Shown here: in pieces, positions 18,092-27,114 of the stretch
Position numbering within the stretch: position 1 is the stretch's first letter
Layout: every line of letters starts with the position of its first letter
Origin: Deltaproteobacteria bacterium
GTDB lineage: Bacteria > Desulfobacterota > GWC2-55-46 > DRQE01
Length of the DNA: 35,260 bases
Assembly (NCBI GenBank): GCA_016219105.1
Contig: JACRCI010000046.1
Span: 1-35,260 of the forward strand
Reading direction: 5' to 3'
Made by a program: the position numbers and the translations under genes
Notes under the pieces: model-generated
What the model saw: the letters and a program-made list of their open reading frames with translations, nothing else
Database searches by the model: none
Told to the model about the DNA's origin: nothing

Positions 18092-20725
18092 ATGCCGACC
18101 GGCGGGGCGTTAGAGGTGATTAAAGGCGACAGGGCCGCGTTAACGGCCAGAGTAAAGGAGTATCTCAATGACCGTGAAGAGGGGCTTAAAAAGGCCCACC
18201 TCGCGCTTACGCCGGGCATCGAGATAACGCGCTCGCACACCCTCGGCGTTGACGATATCCTCAAGTCCCTTTTCATGTCTCTCTCGGGGGATTCCACGGC
18301 CGGGGACAAAGCGGCGCTGGTGGCGCTCGGCGGCTACGGCAGGGGGGAGCTTAACATACGCTCGGACATAGACCTCATGCTCCTTTATAAAAGCCGCATA
18401 ACCCCCGGAATAGAACGCCTCACGCAGGATATGCTCTACATACTCTGGGACGCCGGGCTTGACGTGGGATTCAGCATAAGGAGCCCCGGCGAGTGCATCG
18501 CGCTCGCCAGGGAGGACTCCAAGACCATGACCTCGCTTTTAGACATGAGGTATCTTCTCGGAAACAACGCCCTTTTCGCCGGTCTCGAGGAAAAGGTGCG
18601 CGGTTCTCTTTTTACCGGCAGGGCGCTTAAAAATTTCATCGAGGAGAAGGTCGAGGAGCGCAAGGCCCGCCACGAAAAATACGGCGGAAGCGTATACATC
18701 CTCGAGCCCAACGTCAAGGAAGGGGAGGGGGGGCTGAGGGACATCCACACGGCCCAGTGGGTGGTGCGGGCGAAACAGGAGGGGCGTTTCGAGCCCCTCA
18801 GGGACGGACTGCTTTCCGGGGATGAAAAAAAGGCCATGGACGACGCGGCCGGGTTTCTGCACTGGGTGAGGAACGACCTGCATTTCGCAAGCAGGAGGAA
18901 GAAAGACCAGTTGACCTTCGACCATCAGGAACGGATGGCCGGGCTGATGGGTTTCAGGGACTCGGACAGTTCTCTGGCGGTCGAGTCCTTCATGCAGAAC
19001 TACTACCGTTTCGCCTCGGCCGTCAAAAATATAACCTCGCTCATCCTCTCGCGGTGCCTTCGCAAGAAGGACGGCGCCTTTACCTTCATCAGGAAAATTG
19101 CCGCGATAGACGGGGATTTCGTCATAAAGGGCGGGCTCCTCGCGGCGGCGGCGGACGGGGTCTTCGCGAAAGACCCGGCCTCCATCATGAGGGCCTTCGA
19201 GTATTCGCAGTCCTATGAGGTTGGTATGGAGCAGCGCACCAGGGACCTCATACTCGCAAATCTCAACCTGATAGACGACCCTTTCAGGATATCGCCGGCC
19301 GTCGGGGAATCGTTCAGGAACATACTCAAGGGCGGTAATGTGTATGACACCCTCTCCGAGATGCACCAGTTGAAGGTGCTCGAAAGGTATATCCCTGAAT
19401 TCAGCGCCATAACGTGCAGGGTCCAGCACGACATGTATCACGTATACACGGTTGACGCGCATTCGCTCTTCGCGATAAGGGAGATTGAAAGGCTTAAGGA
19501 CGCGTATAAAGGCGAGTTTACGGTGCTGGCCACCCTCTTCGAGGAGGTCAAAGACCGACATGTCTTCATGCTCGGGGTTCTGTTGCACGATATAGGCAAG
19601 GCCATGGGAAAGGGCCATGCCGAAAAGGGCGCGGCCGTGGTCCCGGCCGTATGCAGAAGGATCGGGTTTTCCGAGGACGAGACCAACCTCGCGGCATTCC
19701 TCGTCAAAAACCACCTGATACTGGCCGACACGGCGCAGTACAGGGACATGCACGATGAAAGGCTCGTCATCGAGTTCGCCAAAAAAGTCGGGGACGCCGA
19801 GAGGCTTACGCTCCTCTACCTCCTGACGTTCGCGGACGTGAGGGCCGTCGGCCCGGAGGTCTGGACGCAGTGGAAGGGGGAGCTTTTCAGGGAGCTTTTC
19901 TTCAAGGCCCTCACGGTGCTGGACAGGGGCGCTTACGAGGTCGAGGACGCGGGAGCCAAGATTTCAAGGACAAAGGACGCGGTGAAAGCGCTCCTTAAGG
20001 GTGAAGTCGAGGCCATGGCAATTGACGATTATTTCGGCCTCCTTCCCCACCGCTATTACCTCGCCAACGGCCCGGAGGCCATCGCGGGGCATATAAAGAT
20101 CGTAAGGGGTCTCGGACAGAACCCCTGCGTCACGAGGGTAGGGCAGGTGCCGGACAGGGACTATACCGAGGTTGTCGTCGTGACCCACGACATGCACGGG
20201 CTTTTTTCAATGATAACCGGCGTAATGGCCGCCAATTCGGTTAACATACTCGGGGCGCAGATAAATACCCTGAATAACGGCATAGCCCTCGACGTGCTGC
20301 AGGTAAAAAACGCCCTCGGGGAGTTGCTGACGGACGAGCTGAAGCTCGGTAAGATTAAAAAAGACATCGAGGACGTCGTTTGCGGCAAGGTAAGGGTCTC
20401 CACGCTCGTTGAAAAGGTAAGGCCGTCGCTCCTCGATAAAAAAGCCCTGCCGTCCGTGCCGACATGGATAGAGATAGACAATGAGGTCTCGGACGTGTTC
20501 ACCGTCGTGGACATACACACGCGGGACAGGATCGGGCTGCTTTACAGGATAACCTCGACCCTTGCGCGGATGGGGCTTTACATAGGGGTAGCCAAGATTT
20601 CCACCAGGGGCAACGAGGCGGCCGACATATTTTACATAAAGGATATCTTCGGCCAGAAGGTATACGATACGGAACTGATTAAAAAAATAGAGAAGGCGCT
20701 TTATGACTCTATCTCGGCCGATTAA
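18092..20725 (+). CDS. glnD: [Protein-PII] uridylyltransferase GlnD
   Basis: GGYGRGELNIRSDIDLMLLY nucleotidyltransferase motif; GEGGLRDIHTAQW; HDIGKAMGKGHAEKG HD motif; two C-terminal ACT domains. Confidence 0.95.
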   Translation: MPTGGALEVIKGDRAALTARVKEYLNDREEGLKKAHLALTPGIEITRSHTLGVDDILKSLFMSLSGDSTAGDKAALVALGGYGRGELNIRSDIDLMLLYKSRITPGIERLTQDMLYILWDAGLDVGFSIRSPGECIALAREDSKTMTSLLDMRYLLGNNALFAGLEEKVRGSLFTGRALKNFIEEKVEERKARHEKYGGSVYILEPNVKEGEGGLRDIHTAQWVVRAKQEGRFEPLRDGLLSGDEKKAMDDAAGFLHWVRNDLHFASRRKKDQLTFDHQERMAGLMGFRDSDSSLAVESFMQNYYRFASAVKNITSLILSRCLRKKDGAFTFIRKIAAIDGDFVIKGGLLAAAADGVFAKDPASIMRAFEYSQSYEVGMEQRTRDLILANLNLIDDPFRISPAVGESFRNILKGGNVYDTLSEMHQLKVLERYIPEFSAITCRVQHDMYHVYTVDAHSLFAIREIERLKDAYKGEFTVLATLFEEVKDRHVFMLGVLLHDIGKAMGKGHAEKGAAVVPAVCRRIGFSEDETNLAAFLVKNHLILADTAQYRDMHDERLVIEFAKKVGDAERLTLLYLLTFADVRAVGPEVWTQWKGELFRELFFKALTVLDRGAYEVEDAGAKISRTKDAVKALLKGEVEAMAIDDYFGLLPHRYYLANGPEAIAGHIKIVRGLGQNPCVTRVGQVPDRDYTEVVVVTHDMHGLFSMITGVMAANSVNILGAQINTLNNGIALDVLQVKNALGELLTDELKLGKIKKDIEDVVCGKVRVSTLVEKVRPSLLDKKALPSVPTWIEIDNEVSDVFTVVDIHTRDRIGLLYRITSTLARMGLYIGVAKISTRGNEAADIFYIKDIFGQKVYDTELIKKIEKALYDSISAD

Positions 20726-21659
20726 GACAGACACGGTCTTACACCGTCATGGGCGGCTAATTGGCGGGAAAGAGCCTTTGCTTGCGGACTATATTAACGT
20801 CCTCGCGGTCGAGAGGGGGCTTTCCAGAAATACGGTTGAGTCGTACGGACGGGACATAGGCAGGTATCTCCGTTATATTGAATCAATAAAACGACACCCG
20901 CTGAAAGCGGCGCATGAGGACGTCTCGGCGTTTCTTCTCAGGCTCAGGCAGGGCGGGCTGTCCTCACAGAGCGTTGCGAGGAGCCTTATCGCAATACGGG
21001 GCTTTTACCGCCACCTCCTTAAAAAGGGGGCGATAGGGGACTCCCCGTGCTCGTATGTGGACATACCGAAGACGACCAGGAGACTGCCGGCCTACCTCAC
21101 GCTGAATGAGGTTGAGGGTCTTTTGGGCGCCTCCGACACCGCGACGGCTACCGGCTTGCGGGACAGGGCCATGATCGAGGTCCTTTACGCGACGGGGCTC
21201 AGAGCGAGCGAGCTCGTGAACCTGAGACTGAACGACCTTAACCTCCAGATTGGGTGTCTTACGGCCTTTGGCAAGGGCAACAAGGAGAGGATGGTCCCGC
21301 TCGGGGGCGAGGCAATGAAATGGCTCAAGCGCTACATCGAGGACGCCCGCCCCGGCATATTGAAAAACAGGATGACTTCAAGGCATCTTTTCATTACATC
21401 GAGGGGTTCCAACATGACGCGGCAGAATTTCTGGTGTATGATGAAAAAGTATGCCGTCGTTGCGCGTATAGACGGGGATAGGGTAAAACCTCACATAATA
21501 CGTCACTCCTTTGCGACGCATCTGCTGGAAAGGGGCGCGGATCTAAGGGCCGTCCAGGAGATGCTCGGACACGCCGACATATCAACCACCCAGATATATA
21601 CTCACGTAAGGAAAGAGATGCTTAAAAGGCTCCACAGGGAGCACCACCCGAGGGGGTAG
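20703..21659 (+). CDS. Tyrosine recombinase XerC/XerD
   Basis: GLRDRAMIEVLYATGLRASELVNL, HIIRHSFATHLLERGADLRAVQEMLGHADISTTQIYTHV. First ATG overlaps glnD; the true start may be later. Confidence 0.92.
   Translation: MTLSRPIKTDTVLHRHGRLIGGKEPLLADYINVLAVERGLSRNTVESYGRDIGRYLRYIESIKRHPLKAAHEDVSAFLLRLRQGGLSSQSVARSLIAIRGFYRHLLKKGAIGDSPCSYVDIPKTTRRLPAYLTLNEVEGLLGASDTATATGLRDRAMIEVLYATGLRASELVNLRLNDLNLQIGCLTAFGKGNKERMVPLGGEAMKWLKRYIEDARPGILKNRMTSRHLFITSRGSNMTRQNFWCMMKKYAVVARIDGDRVKPHIIRHSFATHLLERGADLRAVQEMLGHADISTTQIYTHVRKEMLKRLHREHHPRG
20742..20768 (+). repeat. Dispersed repeat-like copy between the glnD stop and the conserved start of the xer gene
   Basis: CACCGTCATGGGCGGCTAATTGGCGGG, encoding HRHGRLIGG. 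Confidence 0.5.
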
Positions 21660-21750
21660 GCGGATAAAGGCTCATTTCACACAGACGTTCCAGACCCCAC
21701 GCAATTTGACATAATATCCATTATGCGACATGGCGTCATGGGGATGGGTA

Positions 21751-21776
21751 TCCGGGCCGGCATGGCCGGCTGAAGG
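21751..21776. repeat. GC palindrome GCCGGC-ATG-GCCGGC, related repeat
   Basis: Perfect inverted repeat 21756-21770; 13-mer CCGGCATGGCCGG shared with 22242 and 22956. Confidence 0.65.
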
Positions 21777-21780
21777 GTTT

Positions 21781-22014
21781 TCAGGCAATTATCACGCACG
21801 TAAGGGTTTTCTTGACCCCTTTGACGAGTTGCATCTTTTTTATCACCACGTCCCCGAGGACCTTGAAATTGGAGGCCTCGACGTGGGCTATCACATCGTA
21901 AGGCCCCGTCACCAGCCGCGCATCCCTCACTCCACCGATTTTGATAATCTTTTCCGCCACATCCGATGACTTGCCGTGCTCACACTCGATTAACACATAC
22001 GCCTCTACAGACAT
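21781..22014 (-). CDS. Stand-alone Lrp/AsnC ligand-binding (RAM) domain protein
   Basis: 77 aa; AYVLIECEHGKSSDVAEKIIKIGGVRDARLVTGPYDVIAHVEASN, no HTH. Confidence 0.88.
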   Translation of the reverse strand: MSVEAYVLIECEHGKSSDVAEKIIKIGGVRDARLVTGPYDVIAHVEASNFKVLGDVVIKKMQLVKGVKKTLTCVIIA

Positions 22015-22214
22015 ATCAGCCCTCCGTGTTCCATCATATTTTTGCCGCCGAGCCTGCGCCGCTGTTGTAAAACTTGATAATTAATCAAAGTAAAGTTACG
22101 TAACGCGTTGAAATTTAAAGAGTTTTAATACTGCCTATTGAGATATTACTAAAGCACTGAATAGCGCAACGGTTAATTTTAGCCCATCATTGGCGAGTTG
22201 GCAAGACAAAACGT

Positions 22215-22267
22215 CACCGGATGGGCTGGATCGTTGATTGACCGGCATGGCCGGGGCTGGCACGCCT
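22215..22267 (+). repeat. Dispersed repeat-like copy, intergenic
   Basis: caccggatgggctggatcgttgattgaccggcatggccggggctggcacgcc, contains CCGGCATGGCCGG. Confidence 0.6.
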
Positions 22268-22324
22268 CACGGCGACCCTCGGCTTCGCCGAGAGGCGAGC
22301 GCGGGTTGACCGGGTGCGTATCCA

Positions 22325-22939
22325 CTAACCAAACTCCGGCCACAAGAAATCTCGTGGGCACGTCCTTTCTATCAGCTTTACCGCGGCCATGAGGTCGTCG
22401 GCGATATAATCCGGCATCGCGGCGCACGAGGAGTCCGCGCCTCCGTAACCGGTCCTCACCATTATCGTCTTAACCCCGGCGTCGCTTCCGGCCCTGATGT
22501 CCGAGGTCTTATCGCCGATGAGCCATGAATCCCTGAGCTCAAGGGCATATTCCGAGGCAGCCTTAACTATCATCCCGGTGCCGGGTTTCCTGCAATCGCA
22601 CTCTATCCTGTATCTGGCCACGGCCGCCGATGGGTGATGGGGGCAGTAATAGACCGCGTCCACGCGTACGCCTCTTTTTGAGAGCACATAGAGCATTTGG
22701 TCCGTGAAAAGGTGGTAATCGAGTTCGGAAAAATAGCCGTGCGCTATGCCGGGCTGCTCGGTCATGATTATTATCCTGAACCTGCCGCTTCCCGCAAGCG
22801 CCTCCAGCGCCTCGATCGCCCCGGGGATGAAGCGGAGTTGGTCCATCCGGTGGACGTTGCCGGCCTCCTCTATCAAAACGCCGTCCCTGTCTATGAAGAC
22901 CGCCTTTGTCAGCGCGGTCGTATGATACCTCCCCTTCAA
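22325..22939 (-). CDS. gmhB: HAD-IIIA phosphatase, D-glycero-D-manno-heptose-1,7-bisphosphate phosphatase-like
   Basis: AVFIDRDGVLIEE, YYCPHHP, CDCRKPGTGMI, WLIGDKTSDIRAGSDAGVKTIMVRTGYG. Confidence 0.85.
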   Translation of the reverse strand: MKGRYHTTALTKAVFIDRDGVLIEEAGNVHRMDQLRFIPGAIEALEALAGSGRFRIIIMTEQPGIAHGYFSELDYHLFTDQMLYVLSKRGVRVDAVYYCPHHPSAAVARYRIECDCRKPGTGMIVKAASEYALELRDSWLIGDKTSDIRAGSDAGVKTIMVRTGYGGADSSCAAMPDYIADDLMAAVKLIERTCPRDFLWPEFG

Positions 22940-22954
22940 GCGTGTGCCTCCCTT

Positions 22955-22976
22955 ACCGGCATGGCCGGATGGATGG
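22955..22976 (+). repeat. Short repeat copy upstream of the gmhB-like gene
   Basis: ACCGGCATGGCCGGATGGATGG. Confidence 0.55.
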
Positions 22977-23227
22977 TATGCTTCCGCCGATCAATTTGAT
23001 GGTTTAAATCGCGGTGCGGCTACGAGATGCGGCTCGTGCCAGGCGCTGCGATGCTACGCTGGAAAGTTCTTTTCCTCAAGTGAGGGAGCATCCGGAACAA
23101 AGATGCGGGATACATGGAGGGGTTGATTTGCTCTGTAAATAATATAATGAAATATCCGGCGGAAGTCAATCCTTTACGGGAAAGAAGTCGAAAAACAGAA
23201 AAAGGAAGGTAATGTAGTCATTTTTTA

Positions 23228-23265
23228 AATTAAAAGGGGCTACGGGAATCCCGTAACCCCTTGAT
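23228..23265 (-). terminator. Rho-independent terminator downstream of tRNA-Arg
   Basis: Reverse complement AAGGGGTTACGGGATTCCCGTAGCCCCTTTTAATTT: long GC stem plus T-rich tail. Confidence 0.8.
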
Positions 23266-23270
23266 TTTTA

Positions 23271-23347
23271 TGGCGCCCCCGAGACGATTCGAACGTCCGG
23301 CACACGGATTAGGAATCCGTTGCTCTATCCTACTGAGCTACGGGGGC
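23271..23347 (-). tRNA. tRNA-Arg (anticodon CCT)
   Basis: Reverse complement GCCCCCGTAGCTCAGTAGGATAGAGCAACGGATTCCTAATCCGTGTGCCGGACGTTCGAATCGTCTCGGGGGCGCCA: cloverleaf, 7-nt anticodon loop TTCCTAA, encoded CCA. Confidence 0.95.
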
Positions 23348-23433
23348 TATGGATCCAACGGGAGAGGATTATAAACCGCCCTCGCCTCTCATGTCAATAC
23401 CGAATTATCTATCCGTGGCCGGGCCGGGTGCGG

Positions 23434-23970
23434 TCAGTATTGCACAAGTGAAAACACCTTATGGGGAAGGAGCCTTTTCCTTCCATCAAGCTCATTGAGC
23501 TCCACTAAAAACGCGCACTCGAGGACCTTTCCCCCCGTTCTTTCCACAAGGTCCACGACCGCCTTTGCCGTGCCGCCGGTGGCGAGGAGATCGTCCGCTA
23601 TTATGACCCTCTGGCCTTTTTTAATCGCGTCCTGGTGGATCTCCAGCGAGTCCTCGCCGTACTCCAGGGTATAGCTCGCCCTGTGGGTCTTATAAGGGAG
23701 TTTCCCGGGTTTTCTCACAAGCACCACCCCGGCCCCGAGTTTGTAGGCGAGCGCCGCGCCGACTATAAACCCCCGCGCCTCAATGCCTACGACGAGGTCA
23801 ACGTCCTTTCCTATGTAGCGATGGCCGAGCAGATCCACCATCCTCTGGAAAGACAGCGCGTCCTGGCACAGCGTCGTTATGTCTTTGAAGATTATCCCCT
23901 TTTTAGGAAAATCCGGGACGTCTCTGATGATCTTCTTTAATTGTTCGACCATATCATGCTCCCGCAGCAA
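23434..23970 (-). CDS. apt: Adenine phosphoribosyltransferase
   Basis: [69 protein letters not shown]. Confidence 0.96.
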   Translation of the reverse strand: MLREHDMVEQLKKIIRDVPDFPKKGIIFKDITTLCQDALSFQRMVDLLGHRYIGKDVDLVVGIEARGFIVGAALAYKLGAGVVLVRKPGKLPYKTHRASYTLEYGEDSLEIHQDAIKKGQRVIIADDLLATGGTAKAVVDLVERTGGKVLECAFLVELNELDGRKRLLPHKVFSLVQY

Positions 23971-23978
23971 AGGCTGTT

Positions 23979-24911
23979 CTAAATCACGTCGAGGGACGTG
24001 ATTTCTTTTCCGATCATGATCTTTTTAAGCTTGTTCAAAGCCCTTGTCTCTATCTGGCGTATCCTCTCCCGCGTAACGCCGAACCTTTTGCCGATACTGC
24101 CGAGGGTTTCTCTATCGCCATCAAGCCCGAATCTCAGGGTTACGACCTTCCTCTCGGTCGAGTCGAGGAGGGCCAGCCACTCCTTGAGCCTCCCTGCCCT
24201 GTCCTCCCTGCTCATTAGTTCCATCGGCTCGGGGAACTTTTCGTCCTCGAGCCTGTCGAGGAGGGTTTCGTCGGTATCCTCGTTAAGCGTTGAATCCATC
24301 GAGCAGACCCTTCGCCTGACGGTGGTGAGCTTTTTGATATACCTGCCGCTCACCCCCATACTCGCCGAAATCTCGGATGTCGTCGGCTCCCTCTTGAGCT
24401 TCCTGTCAAGTTCGACCGAGATTTTGACCATCCTCGATATGTCGTTTGCGACGTGGATGGGCACCCTCACGACCGCCGCCTGGTTAAGGACGGCCCTTTC
24501 CACCGCCTGCCGTATCCAGTACGTGGCGTATGTGGAAAACCTGCAACCCTTTGAGCTCCTGAACTTCTCTACCGACCGTATAAGCCCTATATTGCCCTCT
24601 TCTATGAGGTCCTGCAGCGGCAGACCCCTTCCGGCATACCTCTTTGCGATGCTTATGACAAGGCGCAGGTTCGCCTCTATCATCTTGGCGCGGGCCATTG
24701 CGTCGCCGCGAGCAACCATCAGCGAAAGGGCGTTTTCCTCACTGGAACTGAGGAGGGGATGCTTCCTTACGTTATCGAAGTAGAGTTTTATCGAATCCCT
24801 GAAAGCCGCTGTCGAGGACGGCTGGTGGGCCGTTGCGCCGGGCCCGCTCCGGGAGGACGATAACCCTTCGGTGGCACTTTCACGCGGACCCTTTTCTGAC
24901 TGTGTCCCCAT
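23979..24911 (-). CDS. rpoS: RpoS-type sigma-70 family sigma factor
   Basis: [86 protein letters not shown]; adjacent to an nlpD-like gene. Start at MGTQSEKG. Confidence 0.88.
   Translation of the reverse strand: MGTQSEKGPRESATEGLSSSRSGPGATAHQPSSTAAFRDSIKLYFDNVRKHPLLSSSEENALSLMVARGDAMARAKMIEANLRLVISIAKRYAGRGLPLQDLIEEGNIGLIRSVEKFRSSKGCRFSTYATYWIRQAVERAVLNQAAVVRVPIHVANDISRMVKISVELDRKLKREPTTSEISASMGVSGRYIKKLTTVRRRVCSMDSTLNEDTDETLLDRLEDEKFPEPMELMSREDRAGRLKEWLALLDSTERKVVTLRFGLDGDRETLGSIGKRFGVTRERIRQIETRALNKLKKIMIGKEITSLDVI
24806..24833 (+). repeat. Dispersed repeat copy in the rpoS 5' coding region
   Basis: CCGCTGTCGAGGACGGCTGGTGGGCCGT; reverse complement 26/28 identical to 4680-4707 in the SPOR gene. 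Confidence 0.85.
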
Positions 24912-25026
24912 ATAAAATTTCCTTAAAAAAACACTCGATTGGCTTTTCAAGGGATACGGGAAGTCTTCGGGGATGAAAAGGTTCAATGGATGACCGCAAC
25001 GTATTGTTTATACTACAAAAAAGGAA

Positions 25027-25761
25027 TTAAGGCAAGAAAAAAAGAGGGTTCCTCGTTTTTCTCCCGCGTCGTATCTCGAAATGAAGGTGCGGGGTGGCGG
25101 CGTTTCCGCTGTCCCCCACAAGCGCGACTTCCACGCCCTTTTTAACGGCATCCCCTTCTTTAACGAGGTTTCTGTCGTTATGGGCGTATACGGTAAAATA
25201 GTCATCGGCGTGCTCCACTATGACGACGTTGCCGTAACCGGCCATGTTGTTGTTGGAATAGACCACCTTTCCGTCCGCCGCAGCCTTGACCGGCGATCCC
25301 TTCGGCGCCTTTATGTCTATGCCGCTGTGCATCACCTCCCCCCTCGCGCCGTAGCCGGAGATGACCGTACCTTCGATGGGCCAGGAAAACCTGCCCTTTT
25401 CCATGACAATCCTGCCCGGCTCTTCTCCTTCGTCTCCGCCGTCGCGCGGGACTCTGCCGGGACTGCGGGATTTTTTAGGGGTGTTATAGGGGGCGACCTT
25501 GCGCGCGTGTCTGGCGCCGGGGATGAAGATTTTCTGCCCGAGTTCTATCTTTGTGGGGTCCTTTATGTTATTGACCTCTGCCACGTCCTGTATGTCCGCG
25601 CCGTAGGTGTGACTTATCCTCCAGAGGGTTTCACCTTTGCCTACGGTGTGGTAAACCCCCCCTCCCGGCCCGGCGCAGCCAATCAGGATGGCCATGATCG
25701 CCGGCAGTACCGCCGCCCTCTTAACCCTGCTCCTCAACGGCATAGACACCGATGCATCCAC
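25027..25761 (-). CDS. nlpD: LysM + M23 peptidase lipoprotein, NlpD-like
   Basis: Lipobox-like ILIGC; LysM YHTVGKGETLWRISHTYGADIQDVAEVNNI; M23 HSGIDIKAPKGSPVKAAADGKVVY...HLHFEIRRG. Confidence 0.88.
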   Translation of the reverse strand: MDASVSMPLRSRVKRAAVLPAIMAILIGCAGPGGGVYHTVGKGETLWRISHTYGADIQDVAEVNNIKDPTKIELGQKIFIPGARHARKVAPYNTPKKSRSPGRVPRDGGDEGEEPGRIVMEKGRFSWPIEGTVISGYGARGEVMHSGIDIKAPKGSPVKAAADGKVVYSNNNMAGYGNVVIVEHADDYFTVYAHNDRNLVKEGDAVKKGVEVALVGDSGNAATPHLHFEIRRGRKTRNPLFFLP

Positions 25762-25784
25762 TATTGCGATAAGACGTTTTCATT

Positions 25785-25826
25785 CTGCCAGCCTGCCTGC
25801 TGCAGGCAGGCCGTCCTCGACGGAGA
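25785..25826 (-). repeat. Dispersed repeat with perfect palindrome, between the DedA-like and nlpD genes
   Basis: ctgccaGCCTGCCTGCtGCAGGCAGGCcgtcctcgacggaga; 10-bp perfect arms with 1-nt loop (25791-25811). Confidence 0.85.
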
Positions 25827-25849
25827 CGATGACGCCCGCGGGGTCTTTT

Positions 25850-26431
25850 TCACAGCACAAATTTTATAACGATAAAACTCAACAGTAGAAGGACGGTAAA
25901 TGCCACGGTAAGGATATTGAAGTACCTGTCAATAAGGGCCTTTATACCCACGCCGTACTTGTAGATGAGAAGGCCTACGAGAAAAAACCGGGCTGAGCGG
26001 CTTATGACCGAGGCTATCACGAACACGAGAAAGTCTATCCTGAAGGCGCCGGCGGCGATGGTGAAGAGCTTGTAAGGGATGGGTGTGAATCCGGCGATAC
26101 CAACGGCCCACGCGTCGTACTGCCGGTAGAGCTGCTGTATATACGCGTACCTATCGGCCAGGCCGTAAATCTCGACGATGTGGTGTCCGACGGCATCCAT
26201 GAAGTAAAGCCCTATCACGTAGCCGAATATCCCGCCAAGGACCGAGCCCACGCTCGATACGGCCGCGTAGCGGAAGGATTTCTCCGGACGCGATACCGAA
26301 AGCGCTATCAAAAGCACGTCCGGCGGGATCGGGAAAAAACTCGACTCCGCGAACGCTACCGCGAAAAGGGCCCATGCGCCGTACGGCGTGTGAGCCCACT
26401 CCAAGACCCAGTTATACGTCCTGCGCAGCAT
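25850..26431 (-). CDS. YqaA/DedA-family (SNARE-associated) membrane protein
   Basis: 193 aa; ALFAVAFAESSFFPIPPDVLLIALSV, GSVLGGIFGYVIGLYF, AGFTPIPYKLFTIAAGAFRI. Confidence 0.88.
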   Translation of the reverse strand: MLRRTYNWVLEWAHTPYGAWALFAVAFAESSFFPIPPDVLLIALSVSRPEKSFRYAAVSSVGSVLGGIFGYVIGLYFMDAVGHHIVEIYGLADRYAYIQQLYRQYDAWAVGIAGFTPIPYKLFTIAAGAFRIDFLVFVIASVISRSARFFLVGLLIYKYGVGIKALIDRYFNILTVAFTVLLLLSFIVIKFVL

Positions 26432-26436
26432 ATGGT

Positions 26437-27111
26437 TTATCCGTTATTGGCCGCCTGCCAGCCGTACCTCCCGATGAGCTTTACGAACCTGCATCCGCCG
26501 AGGCTTTCCCTGAGTATCCTGCCCTGCCTTCTCGTGACCCTTACGAGGTCCTGCACGAACTCCCCGCCCACCGGTATAAGGAGCCGGCCACCCTCGGCGA
26601 GCTGCTGCATGTAGACCGGCGGTATCTCCGGCGAGGCGGCCGTGACTATTATAGCGTCGAACGGGGCCTCTTCCGGCCACCCGAGGGTTCCGTCGTCTAT
26701 CTTTATTATGACCTTGGAGTAATGGAGGGTGTCGAGGAGCCTGCGCGCTTTTATAGCCACCGACGTTACCCTTTCAATGGAAAAAACGCGGCTCGCTATA
26801 AGCGACAGCACGGCCGCCTGATAGCCGCTTCCGGTGCCTATCTCAAGCACCTTCTCCCCGCCTTTCAACTTAAGCGACTCGGTCATATACGCCACCATGA
26901 AGGGCTGCGATATCGTCTGCCCCTCGTCTATGGGCAGAGGGTAATCGCCGTACGCCTGGGACTTAAGCCCCTCGTCAACGAACAGGTGCCGCGGCACGGC
27001 AAGCATAGCCTCTATCACCTCTTTCTGCTTTATGCCCCTGGCTATAATCTGGGTCTCCACCATGGCCGAGCGAGCCCTTGCGTAGACGTCCTTTTCCATT
27101 GCGCCTTTCAT
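26437..27111 (-). CDS. pcm: Protein-L-isoaspartate O-methyltransferase
   Basis: [60 protein letters not shown]. Confidence 0.95.
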   Translation of the reverse strand: MKGAMEKDVYARARSAMVETQIIARGIKQKEVIEAMLAVPRHLFVDEGLKSQAYGDYPLPIDEGQTISQPFMVAYMTESLKLKGGEKVLEIGTGSGYQAAVLSLIASRVFSIERVTSVAIKARRLLDTLHYSKVIIKIDDGTLGWPEEAPFDAIIVTAASPEIPPVYMQQLAEGGRLLIPVGGEFVQDLVRVTRRQGRILRESLGGCRFVKLIGRYGWQAANNG

Positions 27112-27114
27112 GCC

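Noticed and set aside
18539-19753. 404-aa minus-strand ORF
   Set aside because: Lies wholly antisense to glnD; shadow ORF with no motifs.
20703-21659. Tyrosine recombinase as marker of an integrated element
   Set aside because: Looks like a housekeeping XerC/XerD next to glnD; no phage or ICE genes around it, and the tRNA-Arg at 23.3 kb has no evident att duplication.
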